Shown: in pieces, positions 23,287-33,300 of the stretch
How positions within the stretch are numbered: the stretch's first letter is position 1
Layout of the letters: each line of letters opens with the position of its first letter
Assembly: GCA_015064685.1 (NCBI GenBank)
Contig: SVRT01000001.1
Location: 44,568-108,567 of the forward strand
DNA from: Oscillospiraceae bacterium
GTDB taxonomy: Bacteria; Bacillota; Clostridia; Oscillospirales; CAG-272
DNA length: 64,000 nt
Reading direction: 5' to 3'
Translations under genes and position numbers: made by a program
The notes under the pieces: model-generated
Told to the model about the DNA's origin: nothing
Database searches by the model: none
The model's input: the letters and a program-made list of their open reading frames with translations, nothing else

Positions 23287-24084
23287 TTAACCAAGACCGA
23301 TACATTCGGTGCAGATATTTATTGCCTTTATCAGAACGTCAGACATACCGCCGTTTGATATTCCCTCGATAATAAAGAATACGGCAACGATAAGAATCGC
23401 GGCACGAATTCCCCAAACAAGTCCTACCTGCCATTTTTTCTCGGATCTGTTATCCTCCGAAGCATTCACGGTGGCCTTTTTCGCTCCCGATGCGATCGCA
23501 ACCTTTAAATGTTCAAGCTGACGGGTGTAGCTTGCTCTCTCCGCGTAAAGATACGCGATAAAGAAGCCGATCGAGATAAAGGAGCAGGGCAATACCCAAA
23601 GGCATGCCGCAATAACGCATTCGTTATAATTTTCAAGCATAAAGCTCGCGGGATTTAAGACGTAAACAAGAGCGGTCGTCGCCGCTGCAATACACACGAC
23701 CGCGAGCGCGATTTTCAGAATAACGCGAAGGGTTTTCTCTTTTGATATAAGCGAGAGCGCAGTTTTGTCGCACAGCGACGTATCAAGTCTCTTTTCAAGA
23801 CGGGAGATCGCCGCCTTGGAGTCAGCGTTTGCTTTTATCTTGCCCTTTTTTTCGGGTATGAGTATTTGCATAACGATTCCGATAACCACCGCTGCGAGTG
23901 TGATATATACGGGTATACATATCTTGTCAAATTCGGCAGAGATATTCTCAACTGTGAATGAGCGCGCCCCAAGCTTGTAAATCGAGACGCAGGAGATCAT
24001 CAGCAAGATGCCCGTGACTATCAGCAAAACAGATAGCGCTATGCCGTATATCAGTCGGATATTTTTCTTTGTTTTTTCAGACAT
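23287..24084 (-). CDS. Membrane protein ending in a CD1871A-like CXXC tail
   Basis: 265 residues from the ATG at 24084 (AAAGGA about 8 bases upstream; an upstream frame extension has no ribosome site). Four or more membrane helices are visible. The last 45 residues, a helix followed by LIKAINICTECIGLG, match the small CD1871A-type CXXC proteins that accompany membrane polyferredoxins in Clostridia, where they are normally free-standing and about 40-50 residues. Here the tail is joined to an unrecognised N-terminal membrane part with a basic and acidic loop. It probably helps the polyferredoxin encoded next in the operon. Confidence 0.72.
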   Translation of the reverse strand: MSEKTKKNIRLIYGIALSVLLIVTGILLMISCVSIYKLGARSFTVENISAEFDKICIPVYITLAAVVIGIVMQILIPEKKGKIKANADSKAAISRLEKRLDTSLCDKTALSLISKEKTLRVILKIALAVVCIAAATTALVYVLNPASFMLENYNECVIAACLWVLPCSFISIGFFIAYLYAERASYTRQLEHLKVAIASGAKKATVNASEDNRSEKKWQVGLVWGIRAAILIVAVFFIIEGISNGGMSDVLIKAINICTECIGLG

Positions 24085-24124
24085 TCGTACAGTCCTTTCG
24101 GGTTTCAAAAATGTATCACCTTAT

Positions 24125-24153
24125 ATTATAATATATTTTTTTGGCAAAATCAA
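24125..24153 (-). promoter_or_regulatory. Promoter of the redox operon
   Basis: On the minus strand, TTGATT (24148-24153), a 17-base spacer and TATAAT (24125-24130), 41 bases before the start codon. Confidence 0.8.
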
Positions 24154-24177
24154 GAGGTTTTTGAGTCTTTATGAAGA

Positions 24178-24213
24178 TAAAAAATCTCCCGTCGCTTTGC
24201 GTCGGGAGATTTA
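24178..24213 (-). terminator. Intrinsic terminator after the small lipoprotein gene
   Basis: Arms 24182-24195 and 24199-24212 pair with one mismatch; on the minus strand the stem is followed by a T-run (plus-strand A-run from 24178). Confidence 0.8.
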
Positions 24214-24224
24214 GCACTTTTAAT

Positions 24225-24719
24225 TTATTCTGCTGCTGTCAGGGTAATAGTAAGAGAGGTCGATCCCTCAGGGAAGGTGTACGAGCCGTCAATATTGTAG
24301 CCCTCAGCGGCAAGGATAGTAACGGTGTAATCTGCTTCAAGAGCCGTGAATGTAGCAACTCCGTTTGCGTCGGTGAAGCCGGGCATGCAGTAATCGCCCT
24401 GGCAGAACTGAACGCCTGCGTTTGCGATAGGCTCGCCTGCTTCGTTGAGAAGAGTTACAGTGTATGTGATCACAACGATGCCGGGCTCTGTCTCGGGCTC
24501 GGGATCATTTTCGGTAGGATACTCTGTTGTGGGCTCGGTGTCTGCGGGCTTTGTGTCGGGAGTGGTCTCGGGAGCGGCGCCCTGAGTTTCAGCGACAGTG
24601 CCTGCCTCGGTGCCGTTGTCCTTATCTGCACTTGACGTGTCGCAGGCGCAAAGAATGAGCAGGATGCTCAGAATAGCGCAAATTAAAGCGAAAAGCTTGC
24701 GTGTGGAAATCTTTTTCAT
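24225..24719 (-). CDS. Lipoprotein with a single Ig-like/carboxypeptidase-regulatory domain
   Basis: 164 residues: signal peptide with lipobox ILCAC (Cys near 26), a Thr/Glu/Pro-rich linker (about 30-80), then one beta domain with EAGEPIANAGVQFC, FTDANGVATFTAL and DYTVTILAAEGY, the pattern of Cna-B/CarboxypepD_reg folds. It contains two Cys (VQFCQGDYC) that could form a disulfide. It is probably a surface-anchored, non-enzymatic protein. Its beta domain resembles the ones in the next two lipoproteins. It has its own promoter and terminator. Confidence 0.75.
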   Translation of the reverse strand: MKKISTRKLFALICAILSILLILCACDTSSADKDNGTEAGTVAETQGAAPETTPDTKPADTEPTTEYPTENDPEPETEPGIVVITYTVTLLNEAGEPIANAGVQFCQGDYCMPGFTDANGVATFTALEADYTVTILAAEGYNIDGSYTFPEGSTSLTITLTAAE

Positions 24720-24781
24720 ATCTAATCCTCCGTGAAGAAAAAATCGTTCTCTAAAGATAGAGATTCAAACAACTAACCTGT

Positions 24782-24810
24782 ATTATATCACTAGGCAGGG
24801 AAAAATGCAA
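24782..24810 (-). promoter_or_regulatory. Promoter of the small lipoprotein gene, extended -10
   Basis: On the minus strand, TTGCAT (24805-24810), a 17-base spacer and TGA-TATAAT (24782-24787). Confidence 0.8.
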
Positions 24811-24880
24811 GTCTTTTTCCTAAAAAACGCATAAAAGTTTGAAAAAGAGAGGGTCTTAGCGACCCTCTCATATTTAAGCG

Positions 24881-27013
24881 TTAATCTGCGTAGTATCCGC
24901 AGAAGAGCAGCCAAGCGTACTCTCTGTTGTAGGGAGTGCCGAGCAATAGCTTTGTGAAAATGTTGGCGTCAGATCCCTCTGCCCACCAGCTGTTCTTATC
25001 GCCAAAGGTCTTTATAGCCTCGGCAAGCTTTTCGGTGAGGGGAACCCTTATCGCCTGTTCGACCTTTTCCTCTTTTGTTGACGGCATACCGTACTGATGG
25101 AAAAGCTCATTATAGCTGCGCTTTTCAACTACGTCTCCGTTTATATCGTAGATGTAAGTACCCATGCGCTGATTTGCGCAGATCACCTGAATGCTGCTGA
25201 TATATTTGGAGTCTGTCGTAAGGTCGATGAATATAATGGGACCGTCCTCGCTGTTGAGGTGGTAATATCCGTCCTTTTCATTGAAAACTGCCTTAAGGGA
25301 GGTGTCGGTAAGATCGATCTCGGTATAGGTGCCTTCCTTGGGGGCGGAGAGCTGTGCGCTGACCGTTGCGTCATCCTCAAGATAAGGAGACCAGGGCTCG
25401 TCCTCAAGTCTCGTACCGGGATCACCCGCGTTTGCAATGTTGAGGATGCAGGAGGTTGCCGATTCGGACTTGATAGCGAAAACAAGGTCGCCGCCGATGT
25501 TTCCGGGAAATACGTCAACCGAGAGACCGTTTTTATATTTGGCGATAGCTTCCGACGATCCGCTGAGGTCCTCGCCCTGAACGAAGAAGCTGCTTCCGTG
25601 ATAGCTTACCGTAAGCTCGGAGTCGCAAACGTATGTCAGTGTGTATACTGCGGAGGCGCTTGGACGGAAAATTATAAACGTGTAATCATTCGGTGTAAGT
25701 GTAAGCTCGTAAGAGCCTGAGGTAACGTTATATGCCTGATAGTCGGCGAGGATCGGATATCCCACGAAAATCGACGTGGGCTCGGAAAGCTTATTTCTGA
25801 GCTCAATCTTTACAGAACGCTTTTCGGGTGACATAACGCAAGAATCTGCATCGTAAACGAAGTCCCGTCCGGTCTGAGAGAGGTCAAGCTCAATTCTGTA
25901 CTCACCGTCCTCGAGCTCAAAGGGAAGGTATTGACCGTTGTAGGGATACATCTTTACAAGCTCGTCACCCTTGAGTATCTTGACGATGACATCGCTTATG
26001 GGATTTCCAAGTCCGTCAACGATCCATACACCGTAGGTCTCTGCAAGCGCGCAAGCGGTGCAAGCGCCGTCTGCAAAGCTATGACCCGTCGGAGGAACGC
26101 TAAGCTGAGCGAGAGTTATTTGCGAGCAAAACGCGCATTTTTTGCCATCGGTTGATCCGGTCTCGGTGCAAGTCGCCGCACGTCCGAGCATCGTGATCTC
26201 GGTATGCGCCTTGCTGGCTATGGTCTGCTGAGCAACAAGGATTTTTTGGCAGACGGAGCATTTTTTTCCGTCGGTAAGACCGGTGGTCATACATGTAGGA
26301 GCAATTCCGATAGTGATCTCCTCGATATGCTCGGTTTTTTCAATGCTTGCGCGTTCGATCTCAACTCCGCAATCGCATCTGAGTACCTTTATGCCCTCCG
26401 CAGTGCAGGTGGCGGGGGAAACAACTGCCCATTCCTTGCCCTCGTGAACGTGTCCCTCGGTGATGGCAGGGAAGTTTTCGGTGGTGATTATTTCGGAGCA
26501 ACGAACACATTCTGTGTGACGGAGTCCGTCAGCTCCAACCTCGGAAGTCTTATCAATGATCCAATCGCTCTCGAGATGATCGAGCGCGGGGATCTCAACG
26601 GGAGCAATAATTATTTCGTCGCATACCGCACATTTCTTTCCTGAGGTGTAGCCTGCTTCGGTGCAGGTCGCGCTTATGCTTTCAATAATTACTTCTGTGT
26701 GGTAGAGCTTGGCAATTGCCTCCTGCTCAACTATAACCGTCTTGCATACGGAGCATATTTTACCCTCGGTTAGACCGTCCTCAGTGCAGCTGGGAGCCTT
26801 TCCTGCAACTATTTCTTCCTTGTGTGAAAGGCAGGCACCCGTACCGCCCGTTTCGGGCTCCTCGGGCATGGTCTCATTGTCCTCGGTTTTAGTTTCGGGT
26901 GATTTATCGGTGTCGGGCTTTTTGTCACTGCCGGTGCAAGCGGTGATGCTCACAAGCGCGATCAGGAGAAGACATACCGACAAGATCAGTGCGATCTTTT
27001 TCATATTTGTCAT
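24881..27013 (-). CDS. Large surface lipoprotein with CxxC (zinc-ribbon-like) repeats
   Basis: 710 residues from the ATG at 27013 (GGAGG 6 bases upstream). Signal peptide with lipobox ITAC. Residues about 60-320 hold six or so units of about 40 residues with the pattern ATCTEAG.T.GKKC.VC.........H, repeats also seen in surface proteins of Clostridia and spirochaetes; function unknown. A beta domain follows, then a C-terminal region with DGYYHLNSEDGPIIFIDL. That last motif also occurs in the neighbouring 967-residue lipoprotein (DGYYHVENANGPLLLVNL), so the two share a domain. No catalytic motif is seen. Confidence 0.7.
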   Translation of the reverse strand: MTNMKKIALILSVCLLLIALVSITACTGSDKKPDTDKSPETKTEDNETMPEEPETGGTGACLSHKEEIVAGKAPSCTEDGLTEGKICSVCKTVIVEQEAIAKLYHTEVIIESISATCTEAGYTSGKKCAVCDEIIIAPVEIPALDHLESDWIIDKTSEVGADGLRHTECVRCSEIITTENFPAITEGHVHEGKEWAVVSPATCTAEGIKVLRCDCGVEIERASIEKTEHIEEITIGIAPTCMTTGLTDGKKCSVCQKILVAQQTIASKAHTEITMLGRAATCTETGSTDGKKCAFCSQITLAQLSVPPTGHSFADGACTACALAETYGVWIVDGLGNPISDVIVKILKGDELVKMYPYNGQYLPFELEDGEYRIELDLSQTGRDFVYDADSCVMSPEKRSVKIELRNKLSEPTSIFVGYPILADYQAYNVTSGSYELTLTPNDYTFIIFRPSASAVYTLTYVCDSELTVSYHGSSFFVQGEDLSGSSEAIAKYKNGLSVDVFPGNIGGDLVFAIKSESATSCILNIANAGDPGTRLEDEPWSPYLEDDATVSAQLSAPKEGTYTEIDLTDTSLKAVFNEKDGYYHLNSEDGPIIFIDLTTDSKYISSIQVICANQRMGTYIYDINGDVVEKRSYNELFHQYGMPSTKEEKVEQAIRVPLTEKLAEAIKTFGDKNSWWAEGSDANIFTKLLLGTPYNREYAWLLFCGYYAD

Positions 27014-27047
27014 TTCAACCTCCGTGAAGGGAAAAAGTATCTTAAGA

Positions 27048-27074
27048 GACAGGCTGCAACCCGTGCAGCCTGTC
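27048..27074. terminator. Hairpin between the two large lipoprotein genes
   Basis: GACAGGCTGCA (27048-27058) pairs perfectly with 27064-27074, five-base loop. The T-run on the minus side is weak, so it may only partly end transcription from the upstream lipoprotein gene. Confidence 0.5.
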
Positions 27075-27112
27075 AAATATTGTCGAATTTCTTTAAATCG
27101 ATTGTTAACTTA

Positions 27113-30016
27113 TCAATGATATGTTTCGTTAAGAGCCTTGTAATAGTAGCAAAGCTTTGTCCAAGCGTTTCTTACGCCCTTGAAGGAATACTTATCAATA
27201 ATAAGCTGAAGCATGCCTGCAAGCTCCTCGTCAACAGGAACACATCCCTCAAGCTCGGGAGCTTCCTCGCTTGCCGCGATCATCTTTTCGACATAAGCTC
27301 TCATTTCGTCGGTGTAATCCTCACCGCTTCCATGATACTTGCCTGCAAGAACCTCTTCAAGCTTGTAGATCTCTTCCCATTCAGCGTAGCTCTCGCCCCA
27401 AAGGTCCTTGTAGTAGGCTCTGCAAGCGTCAACGTCTCCGCCAAGCTCCTTGAGCTTTGCAATAACGATCTCATCGGTCTCGCTTGTAGAGAAGTTAAAG
27501 CCACCGATCTCGATCATCTGGAGAACTGAATGTGTGAATATACCTGTGGAGTACTTGAAATCCGCATAAACGAGAGAACCGAGTGTTCCGTCGTCACGAA
27601 GCTCGTAGTAGTAGCCGTCATCACCGAGCTTTACGTTGATTCCGCCCGCGATAGTCTCGTTGATCTGACCGGAGCCGCTTTCGTGGTAGGTGAAATAGCC
27701 GGGAGAAGCGAGGTGGAAGTGCTCGTAGGTCTCAGCAATGTAGTGAACGGTGAAGGTAAATGTTCCCTCACCATAAATATCGTAGTAAGCAATGTCAATA
27801 TAGTAGGTTTTTCCTGCTTCGAGATACTCGATCATAGTAACGTTTGTAGTATCGATCGCAACACCTGTGTAGGGGCGGTCAACCGTCTCTGCGGTGTGGA
27901 TGATCTCGCCGTTTTCATCGAATATCCAGCCGTTTACCTCGTCCTTGCTCTGCGAACGGATGATGTAAACACCGCTCTTCTCTGGAACGAACTTATACTT
28001 AAGTCCGCGAGGCATAATAACGCGTCCGTCGTATACGACGGTATTGAAGATCTCTTCTGTCTCAGTGGATAAAACGGTGTCAAACGCAGCGAAGAATGCA
28101 ACGCCCTTAACGGGATCCTCAAGCTGCTTGTCGGTTCCGTACGCATCGTAATAAACGCACGCCTGGAGCCACTGATCGGGGTTTCCTCTTTCAAATCCTG
28201 TAAGCTCTGCAGCTCTTTCAAGGAGACCCTTAAGCTCATCTGTAACGGGAGAATAGCCGTACATCGTGCCGTTGATAGAGTAGTTACAGTAATCAATTAA
28301 GATCTCGTAGATATCGCCGTTGCTGTCGACAAGCTTGCCGTTGTAGCCGAGATCGTTGAGAGAGGTCTTACTGAGCTGTGTGGAGCCCATAAGGTTAACA
28401 AGGAGAAGGGGACCGTTTGCATTTTCAACGTGGTAGTAACCGTCTGTCTCGTTGTATACCGCGGTAACGTAGCTCTTGTAGCCAAGACCGTTCGCGTTGG
28501 GCTTAGTTGCCGCCTGACGGGGAATGTAGGTCGCGCTGTCAATGGCGCTTGCGGGTACGCTTCTGAAGTTTGTAAGATATACTCTGTCCTCACCGGTGTC
28601 GGTCGTGTCATCCTTGAGATATATGAAGGATACCTTATACGTTCCATCTTCAACTGCTACGAAGGGATAGCAGGTGGTCCAAGCCTCGCTTGTTCCGGAG
28701 ATCTGGTATATATCCTTACCGTCGACGAGAACGTAAAGAATGTCAACACCGATCTCACAGCTTGCAAACCAGTCGATAGCAAGTGCCTGATCCTTTTTTA
28801 GCTCTACCTCTGCGTGAATCGTCGCAAAGGAGGAATCTTTGTAGGAGTTGGAGGGATAGATGCAGGTCTTTCCGTCCTTTGTTCCCGTAACGAAGGGCCA
28901 GGAGTACTCTGCATCACTTGTGTCTGTTTCAGGGGTGTATATAGCGTTGAATCCCTGAGCGTTGAGAGCCGCGCCGATCTCGTCGGAGGAGGGCATTTCA
29001 ACGTTGGGCTTTTCGGTGGGAGTAAGCTTGTCGATGGATTCAAGAAGCTGCTGCTGATAATTGTCGGCAGAGAAGTGCTCAAATGCAGCGATAAAGGGCT
29101 TCTCACTCGTAAGTCCTCCAAGCTCGACAAGGCAGATAGTTCCGTAGCGGTCAACAAATATCGAGGTAGGATATCCGGTCTGACCGTATGTCGAGAGGAC
29201 AAGTGTGGTGAATGCATTATAAAGAGGAGAATAGTCCTTTGCTACGGGGAAGGTGAGTCCCATGCTTTCCTTGAAGTTTTTAACCGCAATCTCGTTGTCG
29301 CCGGCGTAGCTGTTGAGAGCAATAATTGCTATATCATCGCTGAATTTCTCGTATGCAGACTGCATATAGGGGAACTCAGTGATACAGGGTGAGCAGGTCG
29401 AGAACCAGAAGTTGATAAGCACGCCCTTCTTGTCCTTGAGTGCTTCTGAAAGAGTGAAGGTAGAGCCGTCGGTGGTCGTAACGGTAAAGTCTCTGATGAT
29501 GTCACCGAGCTGGTACTGCACACCTGTAAGATCGCTGTCCTCAATAACGAAGGAGGTAAGTACGATATCTGCGCTATTTCCGTTGAACTCGTATCTGTCG
29601 GCAACGTCGTAGCCCTCGAGTGAATTAGCGGAAAGCTCTATTGTGTACGAGTCGGAAGGCTCGAGCGAAACGGTACCGATACCCTCGCTATTGGTCTGTC
29701 CGTAGGTCACAAGGTCTTCGCCGCTGTATATATAGAATGTAAGCTGGGGAATAGCACGTCCCCCGATGGTTGTCACTTTTACGGTGTAGTCGGTTTTTTT
29801 GCTGTCGGTGTCGGGCTCGGTCTCATTTGAGCCTGATCCTTCGGTAGATGGGGACGTTTCGGGCTCTGTGGGAGCCTCGGTTACTGTTCCCGTCGACGTT
29901 TCCTTGTCTCCGTTACCCTGTCCCTCTCCGGTGCATCCGGTAAGGGCAAAGGAGAGAGTCGAGAGGATCATGAGCAACGAAAGCAAAAGTGTGATCTTGC
30001 GCATGTTCTTTTTCAT
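27113..30016 (-). CDS. 967-residue lipoprotein with TlpA thioredoxin domain
   Basis: The start ATG at 30016 follows CAGGAG; the frame upstream is not needed. Signal peptide with lipobox LTGC (Cys28), a Thr/Glu-rich linker (30-75), a Cna-B-like beta domain (about 76-155), and then a TlpA/ResA domain with C208-S-P-C211 in NFWFSTCSPC and a GYPTSIFVD cis-Pro loop (about 165-350). The remaining 600 residues hold beta-sandwich-like regions, including the DGYYH...GPLLL motif shared with the next lipoprotein. TlpA proteins are normally about 150-200 residues. It probably receives electrons from the polyferredoxin system 4 kb away. Confidence 0.78.
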   Translation of the reverse strand: MKKNMRKITLLLSLLMILSTLSFALTGCTGEGQGNGDKETSTGTVTEAPTEPETSPSTEGSGSNETEPDTDSKKTDYTVKVTTIGGRAIPQLTFYIYSGEDLVTYGQTNSEGIGTVSLEPSDSYTIELSANSLEGYDVADRYEFNGNSADIVLTSFVIEDSDLTGVQYQLGDIIRDFTVTTTDGSTFTLSEALKDKKGVLINFWFSTCSPCITEFPYMQSAYEKFSDDIAIIALNSYAGDNEIAVKNFKESMGLTFPVAKDYSPLYNAFTTLVLSTYGQTGYPTSIFVDRYGTICLVELGGLTSEKPFIAAFEHFSADNYQQQLLESIDKLTPTEKPNVEMPSSDEIGAALNAQGFNAIYTPETDTSDAEYSWPFVTGTKDGKTCIYPSNSYKDSSFATIHAEVELKKDQALAIDWFASCEIGVDILYVLVDGKDIYQISGTSEAWTTCYPFVAVEDGTYKVSFIYLKDDTTDTGEDRVYLTNFRSVPASAIDSATYIPRQAATKPNANGLGYKSYVTAVYNETDGYYHVENANGPLLLVNLMGSTQLSKTSLNDLGYNGKLVDSNGDIYEILIDYCNYSINGTMYGYSPVTDELKGLLERAAELTGFERGNPDQWLQACVYYDAYGTDKQLEDPVKGVAFFAAFDTVLSTETEEIFNTVVYDGRVIMPRGLKYKFVPEKSGVYIIRSQSKDEVNGWIFDENGEIIHTAETVDRPYTGVAIDTTNVTMIEYLEAGKTYYIDIAYYDIYGEGTFTFTVHYIAETYEHFHLASPGYFTYHESGSGQINETIAGGINVKLGDDGYYYELRDDGTLGSLVYADFKYSTGIFTHSVLQMIEIGGFNFSTSETDEIVIAKLKELGGDVDACRAYYKDLWGESYAEWEEIYKLEEVLAGKYHGSGEDYTDEMRAYVEKMIAASEEAPELEGCVPVDEELAGMLQLIIDKYSFKGVRNAWTKLCYYYKALNETYH

Positions 30017-30098
30017 GTGGTTTCTCCTGTTTGAAGTTTTGGGATCGTAGAATGATCCGTGTTTTGTGCAGTCCTTAAAATAACAAACACTTTGTAAT

Positions 30099-30127
30099 AG
30101 AATATCACATAAATCCCAAAAAATCAA
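30099..30127 (-). promoter_or_regulatory. Promoter of the large TlpA lipoprotein gene
   Basis: On the minus strand, TTGATT (30122-30127), a 17-base spacer and TGA-TATTCT (30099-30104). Confidence 0.65.
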
Positions 30128-30208
30128 GAGCGGAGGCAAATTTCATTAAAATTCACCGAAAATTTACATTTTGTTTGAAGATTTATCCGCTTGCGCTTTG
30201 CAAATCGC

Positions 30209-30237
30209 TTGCTTTTTTTTTATTAATATGATATAAT
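30209..30237 (+). promoter_or_regulatory. Promoter of the protease-oligopeptide transporter region
   Basis: TTGCTT (30209-30214), a 17-base spacer and TGA-TATAAT (30232-30237). I see no strong terminator until 46137, so the transcript could be 16 kb long. Confidence 0.78.
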
Positions 30238-30315
30238 TATTTCTTGCGTGACATTTTTAATATATACTTTAAATATAAATATGCGCAATATGAAACACGA
30301 AAGGTAAGAAAACAA

Positions 30316-33300
30316 ATGACCCAGCACAAGAAACTGATGCGAATAGCTACAAGCGTACTGATACTCGCGCTTGCCGTCGTTATGCTCGCATCTGCCAGCC
30401 TCCTGCCCGCAGGAGACACAGTGGTACCAAAGGAAGCTCCAGCGGTATCAAAGTTTGACGGAGACATCAACACGGGAATCGAGCAATTCCTGAATTCGTC
30501 GGTAATGTATAAATTGCCCGACACCGTCAAGGAAACAGACGACATTTCAATCATTATCCGCACCAAGAAGGCATCGCTTCTCGATGCCTACGAGGCAGGA
30601 GACAGAGCGCTCAGCTTCCCCGAATATGCGTATTCGGACGACGCTCAGAAGGTGACCGAGGACATTCTTTGCGAGAAGAGTGAGATCCTTGCGGCATTTG
30701 ACAGCGTGGATATCGATTACACACTCGGCGCAGACTATAAGGCGATCTTCGGCGGCTTTGAGGTAGTTATCAAGGCATCCGAGTTCGAAACGCTTTGTAA
30801 GACGATCGGAAACCGAGCAACCGTTATTGTTGGAGACGAGTACAAGCCCTGTGAGACACAGCTCGTTGAGAACGCCGTCAACGTATACGAGACGGGTATA
30901 TTTGACAGCTCCTCCTTCGGATATGACGGAACAGGCACGGTCGTAGCCGTTCTTGATACGGGACTTGACTATAACCACACCGCCTTCTCGGTAAATAACT
31001 TCACCGCGGACAGAAATAAGCTCGGTCTTACGTTTTCCGACGTTGAGGGATTCATTTCCGACACGAAGGCATCAAAGCTCCATAGCGGTCTTACCGCCGC
31101 GGACGTATACCTTAACGATAAGGTGCCTTTCGCGTTCGACTATGCTGACGGAGATCCCGACGTTTATCCTATGACCCCCACTGCCGCAGAGCACGGAACT
31201 CACGTTGCGGGTGTAATCGCGGGTAAGGATGACGTTATCACGGGTGTTGCTCCCAACGCTCAGCTTGCGATAATGAAGATATTCTCCGACGTGCTTTCGA
31301 CCGCGCGTACCGCGTGGATCCTCAGCGCGCTTGAGGACTGCGTTATCGTCGGTGTTGACGTCATCAATATGTCCATCGGTACCAGCTGCGGCTTCAGCCG
31401 AGAGATGGATAAGGAAGCGATATCGGGTGTTTACGACCGTATCAGAGAGACGGGAATAAGCATGGTAGTCGCTGCATCTAACAGCTTTAACTCGACCTAC
31501 GGCTCCGAGAAAAACGGAAACCTCGGTCTTACCTCTAACCCCGACAGTGCGACTGTCGGCTCTCCCTCGACGTACGAGGGCGCGATGTCCGTTGCTTCCA
31601 TCAGCGGAACTAAAACACCTTACCTTTTGTTCAACGATACTATCATTTACTTCACCGAATCCACAGACCGCGTTGCAGAGGAAAAGAACTTCTACGATGA
31701 TATTCTTCCCGAGGGTACAGATGAGCTCGAGATAGAATACATCACCGTTCCAGGCGCGGGAAGAAGCGCAGACTATAGCGGACTTGACGTAACAGGCAAG
31801 ATCGTGCTTGTGCGACGCGGATCTACGACCTTTGAGGAAAAGGCGAACGTCGCGCAGAGCAAGGGCGCGGCGGGTATCATCATTTATAATAACGTCTCGG
31901 GTGACATCAAGATGAACGTCGGTGACGCGACTCTCGGAGTTTGCTCGATCGGTCAGGACGACGGTGAGCTTCTCGCGGCTCAGGGCTCGGGAGTACTCAA
32001 GCTCAGCAGATCGCAGAAGTCAGGTCCCTTTATGTCGGACTTCTCCTCCTGGGGACCCACCCCCGACCTTGGGATCAAGCCCGAGATCACCGCTCACGGC
32101 GGAATGATCTATTCTGCAGTTCCCGGACAGAGCTATGACCACCAGTCAGGAACGAGTATGGCGAGCCCGAATATCGCAGGTGTGACGGCGCTTATCCGTC
32201 AGTACGTCGTTGAGAACTTCCCTGAGATCGCGAACGATCCCGTAAAGGTCACGGCGTTTGTAAATCAGCTTATGATGTCCACCGCGGACATAGTTTATAA
32301 CACCAACGGACTTCCCTATGCCGTAAGAAAGCAGGGAGCAGGCCTTGCGAACCTTGATAACATCGCAAAGACCAAAGCATATATCATCACATACGCAAAC
32401 GGCGTTGAAATGGATAAGACCAAGCTTGAGCTTGGAGATGACCCCTCAAAGAATGGTGTTTATACACTCAGCTTCTCGGTCAAAAATTTTGGAAGCGCGG
32501 CGCTTTCCTACGACCTCTCCGCATACGTAATGACAGAGGGTGTCAGTGAGACCAAGACACAGCAGGGTGAGACGACCGTAGACGAGCTTGGATACATACT
32601 TGACGGTGCGGACGTAAGTATAACCGCTTGTACGGGCGCAACCGTCAGCGGAATGAATATCACGGTAGAAGCAGGTAAAACTGCTGACGTTACGGTTACG
32701 GTAACACTTTCCGACTCGGATAAGCAGTATCTTGACGAGTCCTTTGAAAACGGAATGTACGTCGAGGGCTTTGTTGTCCTTGATGCCGCAGACGAAAGCG
32801 TTGTCGACCTCAGTGTTCCTTACCTCGCGTTCTACGGCGATTGGACCGAGGCTCCGCTCTTCGACCTCGATTTCTACGCAACTAACAAGGATGAGCTTGA
32901 CGACTCTATCGACCTTCTCGACAAGACTCTTCCCGACGCATACGCAACACGTCCTATCGGAAGCGTTCAGGACGACTACGTAAGCTTCCTCGGATCCTTC
33001 TATTTTGTTCAGGATCCCACCGCAACGCAGATCGCGGCGGACAGAAAGTACATATCTCTCTCCAATCAGGAGGGCTCGGTCCACGAGCTGAGCAACGTAT
33101 GGGCAGGACTTCTCAGAAATGCTGCTAAGGTCGTTATTACGATAACCGACGATGCGACGGGCGAGGTCGTATTTGAGAAGGTGGAGACCGATATCCGTAA
33201 ATCCTACGGTGACGGCGGCTCTATCTATCCCGCGGATATCAAGATCGGATTTGACGCATACGAGGAGAACCTCAAGAACAATACGAGATACACCGTTAAG

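Noticed and set aside
30244-30315. Upstream start of the giant protease (24 more residues)
   Set aside because: It would begin 7 bases after the -10 box and put a charged stretch before the signal peptide; the ATG at 30316 has a plausible ribosome site.
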